From: an uncultured Bacteroidales bacterium | GTDB lineage: Bacteria > Bacteroidota > Bacteroidia > Bacteroidales > Paludibacteraceae | Assembly (NCBI GenBank): GCA_937911935.1 | Contig: CALDQH010000058.1 | Location: forward strand, 1 to 20,957 | Length of the DNA stretch: 20,957 bases | Direction of reading: 5' to 3' | Shown here: one piece after another, positions 5,668-10,721 of the stretch | How the letters are laid out: each line of letters begins with the position of its first letter | Position numbering within the stretch: position 1 is the first letter of the stretch | Made by a program: the position numbers and the translations under genes | Notes under the pieces: model-generated | The model's database searches: none | What the model was told of the DNA's origin: nothing | The model's input: the letters and a program-made list of their open reading frames with translations, nothing else

Positions 5668-7605
5668 TTACCCTTCTATCGCTTTGGCGATGCCTTCGGC
5701 ATCCATGCCTAGCATGTGGTAAAGTTCGGCGGGACTGCCGTGTTCTACAAATTGATTGGGAATACCAATGCGCTTAACGGGCAAGTTGTAGCCGTTATCC
5801 GCCATAAATTCTAAGACAGCCGACCCAAAGCCACCTTGCAACACGCCGTCTTCTATGGTTACTATGCGTTTGTAGGTTTGGCAAATGTGGTGCAATGTTT
5901 CTTCGTCCAATGGCTTAACAAAGCGCATGTTATATATGCCGACTTTATTCGCTTCGCTCATGAAGTCAGGCTGCGCCTCGGCATAATCAAGTGAACTTGT
6001 TTCTGCGCTCGGCTTGCACTGACTTTTAACTGCTCTTAGCGCCTCATTTCCAATAGGACCAAAGGCAAGAACCGCCACATCGGTGCCTTCTTGCAAGCAT
6101 ACAGCCTTGCCAATGGGAATTTCTTCGAATGGTTGGTTTTGCCAATCGACACCCTCGCCACAACCACGTGGATAACGAATCACAAAGGTTCCTTTTTTAG
6201 GCAACTGTGCCGTATAAAGCATATTACGAAGTTCTGCCTCGTTCAGAGGCGATGCAATGGTTAAATTGGGGATGCAGCGCAAATAGGCAATATCAAATGC
6301 GCCGTGGTGCGTAGGGCCATCGGCACCTACTAAGCCTGCACGGTCAAGGCAAAGCACCATATCTAAATTTTGCAACGCTACGTCGTGAATAATTTGATCG
6401 TAAGCACGTTGCATAAACGAAGAGTAAATGTTGCAAACAGGCATCATTCCTGCTTTTGCTAAACCAGCCGAGAATGTAACCGCATGTGCCTCGGCTATGC
6501 CCACATCAAACACCCTATCGGGCATTTCGTCCATCATGATATTCATCGAGCAACCAGTTGGCATAGCAGGCGTGATTCCCACCATTTTTTCGTTACTACG
6601 CGCCAATTCGAGCAAGGTTTCGCCAAACACATCTTGGTAAAGCGATGCATCAGACTGAGAAATAATACGTTCGCCTGTTTCGGGATTAAATTTGCCTGGA
6701 GCATGCCAAATGGTAGGTTCTACTTCGGCAGGTACTAAACCTTTTCCTTTGATGGTTTTAATGTGCAACACACGTGGACCATCAAAATTTTTAATATCGG
6801 TTAGCACTTTTACCAATTGCAACACATCGTGCCCATCTACTTGACCAAAATAGCGGATATTCAATCCTTCAAATATATTATGGGTGCCCGATGCCGCATT
6901 TTTTATCGAGTTAGCTGTACGCAAAAAACGGTTGCGTTTTTTATCGTTCATCAGCCCCATTTTGCGCAACAAGTGATACCCTTTAAAACGCCAACGGTTG
7001 TACCAAGCCGACGTTGTGATATTGGTAAGATACTCACTTAAACCACCTACGGGTTTATCAATAGCCATGTTGTTATCGTTCAAGATAATCAACATGTTAT
7101 TGGGATTAACACAGGCATTATTCAAACCCTCAAAAGCCAAACCACCTGTCATAGCACCATCGCCAATAACAGCTACAACCTTGCTATCGACATCCATTTT
7201 GCGCACCCCAACCGACATGCCTAAGGCTGCCGAAACCGAGTTAGAAGCATGTCCTGCTACAAAAGCATCGTAACTGCTCTCTTTGGGATTGGGGAAACCG
7301 CTAAGTCCCTTAAATTTTCGATTGGTTTTAAACTGCGTACGACGACCCGTTAAAATCTTATGTCCGTATGCCTGATGCCCCACATCCCATACGATGCGGT
7401 CATTTGGCGTATCAAAAACATAATGAAGCGCCACCGTTAGTTCGATAACGCCCAAACTGGATGCCAAGTGACCTGGATTGTTGGCCAATTCTTCGATGAT
7501 ATAACGACGCAACTCCTCGCAAACTTGCTTTAGTTGATTTTTGGGCAACTTACGCAAATCCGAAGGATAGTCGATGGTATTTAGTAGCGGATACTTTGTT
7601 TCCAT
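5668..7605 (-). CDS. dxs: 1-deoxy-D-xylulose-5-phosphate synthase
   Basis: A 645-residue thiamine-diphosphate enzyme that condenses pyruvate with glyceraldehyde-3-phosphate, the first step of the MEP isoprenoid pathway. It also feeds thiamine and pyridoxal synthesis. Visible motifs: H46 (NNPGHLASS), GHQAYGHK (76-82), the TPP/Mg motif GDGAMTG at 148 with NDNN at 176-179, catalytic E372 in GIAEAHAV, and DRAGLVGADGPTHHG (421-435). The start at 7605 matches the family N-terminus. An open extension of 59 codons upstream runs through promoter and repeat DNA and was rejected. Odd feature: residues about 528-554, at the start of the transketolase C-terminal domain, are an extra surface segment encoded by a palindromic element shared with intergenic DNA. 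Family members have only a short linker here. Confidence 0.96.
   Translation of the reverse strand: METKYPLLNTIDYPSDLRKLPKNQLKQVCEELRRYIIEELANNPGHLASSLGVIELTVALHYVFDTPNDRIVWDVGHQAYGHKILTGRRTQFKTNRKFKGLSGFPNPKESSYDAFVAGHASNSVSAALGMSVGVRKMDVDSKVVAVIGDGAMTGGLAFEGLNNACVNPNNMLIILNDNNMAIDKPVGGLSEYLTNITTSAWYNRWRFKGYHLLRKMGLMNDKKRNRFLRTANSIKNAASGTHNIFEGLNIRYFGQVDGHDVLQLVKVLTDIKNFDGPRVLHIKTIKGKGLVPAEVEPTIWHAPGKFNPETGERIISQSDASLYQDVFGETLLELARSNEKMVGITPAMPTGCSMNIMMDEMPDRVFDVGIAEAHAVTFSAGLAKAGMMPVCNIYSSFMQRAYDQIIHDVALQNLDMVLCLDRAGLVGADGPTHHGAFDIAYLRCIPNLTIASPLNEAELRNMLYTAQLPKKGTFVIRYPRGCGEGVDWQNQPFEEIPIGKAVCLQEGTDVAVLAFGPIGNEALRAVKSQCKPSAETSSLDYAEAQPDFMSEANKVGIYNMRFVKPLDEETLHHICQTYKRIVTIEDGVLQGGFGSAVLEFMADNGYNLPVKRIGIPNQFVEHGSPAELYHMLGMDAEGIAKAIEG
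5941..6025 (-). repeat. Palindromic element copy E, in frame inside dxs
   Basis: On the coding (minus) strand the outer stem AAGTCAG (6025-6019) pairs perfectly with CTGACTT (5969-5963). Box 1 is GCAAGCCGAGCGCAGAA, identical to copy C. The inner stem is CAAGT/ACTTG, and box 2 is TTATGCCGAGGCGCAGCC. The tail CATGAGCGAAGCGAATAA resembles that of copy D. Stem to stem it spans 63 bp, exactly 21 codons, and encodes roughly S528-S550 of DXS without a stop codon. Confidence 0.88.
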
Positions 7606-7613
7606 ATTTACGG

Positions 7614-7621
7614 CAAAGATA
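7614..7621 (-). promoter_or_regulatory. -7 promoter element of dxs
   Basis: On the minus strand TATCTTTG matches TAnnTTTG and ends 8 bp before the dxs ATG, predicting a leader of only a few nucleotides. No TTG is seen at the -33 position; that region is the GAGAAAG heptamer array. Confidence 0.5.
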
Positions 7622-7640
7622 GTAAATAAAGTGGAGATTT

Positions 7641-7661
7641 GAGAAAGGAGAAAGGAGAGAT
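7641..7661 (+). repeat. GAGAAAG heptamer array upstream of dxs
   Basis: Two exact GAGAAAG heptamers followed by GAGAGAT. The same heptamer triplet occurs at 16508-16528 upstream of rlmN. Confidence 0.75.
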
Positions 7662-7675
7662 ATTTATTTTTTTTA

Positions 7676-7708
7676 TTTAGTCGATTCGTCAATAAAAAAT
7701 CGACTAAA
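7676..7708. repeat. 11-bp perfect inverted repeat between dxs and the OmpA-family gene
   Basis: TTTAGTCGATT (7676-7686) and AATCGACTAAA (7698-7708) are exact reverse complements with an 11-bp loop. The right arm contains the AATCGACT octamer found in other spacers. No T-tract follows, so it is not a typical terminator. It lies between two divergent promoters. Confidence 0.7.
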
Positions 7709-7737
7709 CGCATCAACGAATTTTTATATTTTTTTAA

Positions 7738-7768
7738 TTGCGATTTGTGCCTTCTTTTGCTAAATTTG
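7738..7768 (+). promoter_or_regulatory. Promoter of the OmpA-family lipoprotein gene
   Basis: TTG at 7738-7740 and TAAATTTG at 7761-7768 are separated by 20 bp, a good Bacteroidota promoter. The expected leader is about 25 nt to the ATG at 7798. Confidence 0.7.
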
Positions 7769-7797
7769 TACTCATTACGCAAACATTTTAACGAGTT

Positions 7798-8763
7798 ATG
7801 AAGAAATACCTATTTTTAGCTGCATTAGCCCTATCTGCCAGTGCATGTGTTACACAAGCAAAATACAACGAAGCCAAAGAAAGCGAAGCCCGCTATTACG
7901 ACGAAGCCCGCCTTTGTAGCGAAGCCCTATCGGCAGAACAAGATAAAAACAAAGAACTAACCAACTTGTTGGAGCAACTAAAAGCCAAAGCAACACAACA
8001 AACCGACGAGGTTAATAAACTATCCAAAGAGTTGCAACGCGTACAAGAAGACTGTACCACCATGCAAAACAACAACAAAGAGTTGCTCGAAAAACTAAAA
8101 TCGTCTAAAAGCAAAGAAGAAATCCAAGCCATGCTAAGCGAAATTCAGGCTTTGCAAAGCGAACTGATGGCTCGCGAAGACGCTCTTTTTAAAGCCGAAC
8201 GCGATTTACAAGAAAAACAAAACCAGTTGGAGGCTCAAAATGCCAAAATTACCGAATTAACAGCCCTTATCGAACAGCAAGCAGCCAAAATGCAAGACAT
8301 TAAAAGCAAAGTACAAAATGCTTTGGTTGGTTACGAAGGCGACGGTTTGCAAATTGAATCCAGAAACGGACGTATTTATGTTTCGCTCGACGAAAAATTG
8401 CTTTTCCAATCGGGCAAATGGAATGTGGATAATCGCGGCAAACAAGCCATCCGTCAATTATCGGGCGTATTGGCACCCCAAAAAGACATTGACATTTTGG
8501 TAGAGGGACACACCGATAACGTACCCTATGGTGGCAACGGACATATCACCGACAACTGGGATTTGAGCGTTAAACGTGCTACGGCAATTGTACGTATTCT
8601 ACTTGAAAACAAAGAGTTAGAAGCATCGCGCGTAATGGCTGCAGGTCGTGGAGAATTTAATCCCATCGACACTGCCGACACCAAAGAGGCACGCCAAAAG
8701 AACCGTCGTACTGAGATTATCTTAACTCCCAAACTAACCGAGTTGTTGCAATTGTTTGACTAA
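7798..8763 (+). CDS. OmpA-family peptidoglycan-binding lipoprotein with coiled coil
   Basis: A 321-residue lipoprotein. The signal peptide ends in a lipobox-like SASAC with the acylated Cys at residue 17. Residues about 22-175 form a long Glu/Lys/Gln-rich coiled coil (repeated KELTNLLEQL, SKELQRVQED, EIQALQSEL patterns). Residues about 190-321 are an OmpA C-terminal domain: LLFQSGKWNV, then EGHTDNVPY, DNWDLSVKRATAIV and KNRRTEIIL, which contain the Asp and Arg that grip diaminopimelate in peptidoglycan. It should therefore link outer membrane and cell wall through a coiled-coil spacer. It has its own promoter and is divergent from dxs. The exact partner proteins are unknown. Confidence 0.9.
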   Translation: MKKYLFLAALALSASACVTQAKYNEAKESEARYYDEARLCSEALSAEQDKNKELTNLLEQLKAKATQQTDEVNKLSKELQRVQEDCTTMQNNNKELLEKLKSSKSKEEIQAMLSEIQALQSELMAREDALFKAERDLQEKQNQLEAQNAKITELTALIEQQAAKMQDIKSKVQNALVGYEGDGLQIESRNGRIYVSLDEKLLFQSGKWNVDNRGKQAIRQLSGVLAPQKDIDILVEGHTDNVPYGGNGHITDNWDLSVKRATAIVRILLENKELEASRVMAAGRGEFNPIDTADTKEARQKNRRTEIILTPKLTELLQLFD

Positions 8764-8792
8764 TTGATGGTGAGGTTAGTTCGCTTCGCGAA

Positions 8793-8832
8793 GATGAATC
8801 GTTGAATTGATGAATCGTTGAATCGTTGAATC
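8793..8832 (+). repeat. GAATC octamer array 3
   Basis: Five octamers in phase: GATGAATC, GTTGAATT, GATGAATC, GTTGAATC, GTTGAATC, in the spacer after the OmpA-family gene. GAAT recurs at exact 8-bp steps. Confidence 0.9.
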
Positions 8833-8833
8833 G

Positions 8834-8851
8834 GGCTCAGGGACCGAAAGG
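8834..8851 (+). repeat. 18-bp dispersed repeat, copy 2
   Basis: GGCTCAGGGACCGAAAGG, identical to 42-59. It sits between a GAATC octamer array and a CGATT octamer array, that is, where the orientation of the AATC motif flips. Confidence 0.7.
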
Positions 8852-8883
8852 GAACGATTAAACGATTTCGCGATTTAACGATT
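8852..8883 (+). repeat. CGATT octamer array 4 (opposite orientation)
   Basis: CGATT occurs at 8855, 8863, 8871 and 8879, exactly 8 bp apart. It is the reverse complement of AATCG, so this array is oriented opposite to the one at 8793-8832. It ends 14 bp before the GSCFA start codon. Confidence 0.85.
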
Positions 8884-8897
8884 AAACAACAAACGAC

Positions 8898-9839
8898 ATG
8901 ATTTTTAGAAGCACCATACAGATTCCAAAAGCAAAACAAACCATAACCCACCAACAAGGTGTGTTGTGTATGGGGTCATGCTTTGCCAGCAACATAGCCA
9001 ACAAACTAACAGAAAATGGTTTTGATGCATGCAACCCGTTTGGTGCCCTATACAACCCTATTTCAATTGCACAAGGCATACAGTATGCCATTCAAGGCAC
9101 ACCTGTACAGCAAACCGATTTGTTTTTACAAGACGAAAAATGGCATCACATTGATTTTCACAGCGATTTTTCGCATAGCGACAAACAAACAGCATTACAA
9201 CAAATCAACCAAGCCATAGCAAGGGCACACCAAGCCTGGCAAAACAGCCACGTGCTCATTATTACATTAGGCACAGCGTGGTGCTACACCTGGAACCAAA
9301 CAGGCAAGGTAGCCAGCAATTGTCATCGCCTGCCTGCCCAACAATTTAAACGACATCGATTATCGTTAGAGCAAATCGTAGCCTGCCTGAGCGACATTTG
9401 CAACAAAGCATCAGACAAGCAAATTATTGTAACGGTTAGCCCCATCCGTCACCTAAAAGACGGGGCGCATCAAAACAACCTAAGCAAAGCCCTATTGCTT
9501 TTAGCGTGCGAACAAATCGAAAAGCAATTGGATAACGTAAGTTATTTTCCGTCGTACGAAATTATGATGGACGAATTGCGCGATTATCGTTTTTATGCCG
9601 ACGACATGACACACCCCTCGCCACTGGCAGTTCAATACATTTGGCAACGGTTTAGCGAGACGTTTTTTACAGAAACTACCCAAAAAGCTTGCATCGAGCG
9701 GCTAAAAATAACACAAATGCAGCAGCACAGGCCCAGCAACACCCAAAGCGAAGCCTATAGGCAGCTGCAAGAAAAAATTGCCGCCATGCTTCAAAATTGG
9801 GAAAAGAAATTTGCGAAGCAACAAACAACAAACACATGA
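8898..9839 (+). CDS. GSCFA-domain protein (SGNH-hydrolase-like)
   Basis: A 313-residue protein. The name-giving motif GSCFA is at residues 26-30 (MGSCFASNIANKL), the position of the nucleophile block of SGNH/GDSL hydrolases. LGTAW (124-128) and TVSPIRH (179-185) follow. DDMTHPSPLAVQYIW (235-249) carries an Asp-x-x-His pair (D236, H239) resembling the catalytic end of SGNH enzymes. The family is frequent in Bacteroidota but has no established substrate; acyl-ester or carbohydrate-ester hydrolysis is an inference. No signal peptide is seen. Its stop overlaps the start of the next gene as ATGA, implying translational coupling. murF-alr lies further downstream, so a cell-envelope role is possible. 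Confidence 0.88.
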   Translation: MIFRSTIQIPKAKQTITHQQGVLCMGSCFASNIANKLTENGFDACNPFGALYNPISIAQGIQYAIQGTPVQQTDLFLQDEKWHHIDFHSDFSHSDKQTALQQINQAIARAHQAWQNSHVLIITLGTAWCYTWNQTGKVASNCHRLPAQQFKRHRLSLEQIVACLSDICNKASDKQIIVTVSPIRHLKDGAHQNNLSKALLLLACEQIEKQLDNVSYFPSYEIMMDELRDYRFYADDMTHPSPLAVQYIWQRFSETFFTETTQKACIERLKITQMQQHRPSNTQSEAYRQLQEKIAAMLQNWEKKFAKQQTTNT

Positions 9840-10528
9840 GCAAACCAAAAAAAGAAAATCCATTACTAAACATTTTGCTTAGTATTGTAATCCCCGCCAT
9901 TATACTATCCAAATTTAGCACGCCCGAATATTTAGGCGTAATACCAGGCTTTTTGATTGCCCTATGCTTTCCCATTGGCTTGAGCCTGTACGAACTCATC
10001 GTTGAAAAGAAAGTAGGTTTTATTGCCATTCTTGGTTTGGTAAGCACCCTGCTTACGGGCATTATTGGTATATTAGAAATACCTACCCAGTGGTTGGCAG
10101 TAAAAGAAGCGGCAGTTCCGTTGCTGATTGGTCTTGCGGTATTTATTTCGCAGTACACACCATATCCACTTATCGAAAAAATCCTATACAACGATCAATT
10201 GCTAAAACTCTCTTTAATCGAAGAACGTCTGCAAGCCAACAACAGCAAAGAAAAAATTCAGAAAGGCTTGCGTATAGCAAGTTGGATGGTTACCGCATCT
10301 TTTATGCTGTCGGCAATACTTAATTTTACTTTAACCAAATACATCGTGGTAAGCCCAGCAGGCACCGAAGCCTTTAATCAAGAGTTGGGCAAACTAACCG
10401 CACTAAGTTATCCAGTTATTGCCCTACCCTCAACCTTGGTCATGGTAGTAGCACTCTGGTATTTAATAAAACAACTAAAACAAGCCACGGGGCTTAGCAT
10501 GGAAGAAATGCTAGCGATAGAACAATAG
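9836..10528 (+). CDS. VC0807-type integral membrane protein
   Basis: A 230-residue membrane protein with about six hydrophobic segments (roughly residues 9-25, 32-52, 60-80, 91-106, 147-168, 194-215). A soluble loop with YNDQLLKLSLIEERL lies between segments 4 and 5. The pattern FPIGLSLYELI, GLVSTLLTGIIG, VKEAAVPLLIGLAV and SPAGTEAFNQELGKLTALSYPVIALPS matches what I recall of the VC0807 family, of unknown function. The start at 9836 is preferred over an in-frame ATG at 9797 because it gives an ATGA overlap with the GSCFA stop and removes a non-family extension inside the GSCFA coding region. It is likely a translationally coupled partner of the GSCFA protein. Confidence 0.8.
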   Translation: MSKPKKENPLLNILLSIVIPAIILSKFSTPEYLGVIPGFLIALCFPIGLSLYELIVEKKVGFIAILGLVSTLLTGIIGILEIPTQWLAVKEAAVPLLIGLAVFISQYTPYPLIEKILYNDQLLKLSLIEERLQANNSKEKIQKGLRIASWMVTASFMLSAILNFTLTKYIVVSPAGTEAFNQELGKLTALSYPVIALPSTLVMVVALWYLIKQLKQATGLSMEEMLAIEQ

Positions 10529-10540
10529 CCGCTGCGCGAC

Positions 10541-10556
10541 GACTAAACGACTAAAG
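10541..10556 (+). repeat. GACTAAA octamer pair
   Basis: GACTAAAC followed by GACTAAAG, two octamers in tandem running into palindromic copy D. Similar to the GACTAATC units after rsmG. Confidence 0.6.
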
Positions 10557-10637
10557 TTGCGAGTAAGCGAGAGCAGAACAAATTTATTTGTTATGCCGAG
10601 CGGGAGCAACTTCATGAGGGCGAAGCCCGAATAATCG
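10554..10637 (+). repeat. Palindromic element copy D with hairpin tail
   Basis: The outer stem is AAGTTGC (10554-10560) with GCAACTT (10606-10612), perfect over 7 bp. Box 1 is GTAAGCGAGAGCAGAA, and the inner stem is AACAAA (10577-10582) with TTTGTT (10587-10592). Box 2 is TTATGCCGAGCGGGAGC. The 26-bp tail 10612-10637, with the GGGCGAAGCCC hairpin, is exactly the reverse complement of 3695-3720. Confidence 0.85.
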
Positions 10638-10640
10638 ACT

Positions 10641-10704
10641 AATCGGTGACGAATTGATGAACGAATGTGAATAATCGGTGACGAATTGATAAACGAATGT
10701 GAAT
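10641..10704 (+). repeat. 32-bp tandem duplication (four octamers per unit) before murF-alr
   Basis: Two copies of a 32-bp unit (10641-10672 and 10673-10704) differ at a single base (10659 versus 10691). Each unit divides into octamers beginning AATCGGTG and containing GACGAATT and GATGAACG. It continues as AATCGACTAAACACC to the ATG at 10722. No Shine-Dalgarno and no TAnnTTTG promoter are seen here. Confidence 0.88.
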
Positions 10705-10721
10705 AATCGACTAAACACCAT

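Noticed and set aside
7606..7782. N-terminal extension of DXS by 59 codons to an ATG at 7782
   Set aside because: It would translate the heptamer array, the 11-bp inverted repeat and the dxs -7 element. The family N-terminus begins at the ATG at 7605.
10611..10637. GGGCGAAGCCC hairpin in copies B and D as an intrinsic terminator
   Set aside because: No U-tract follows in either orientation, and the identical 26 bp occur inside a repeat element at two loci.
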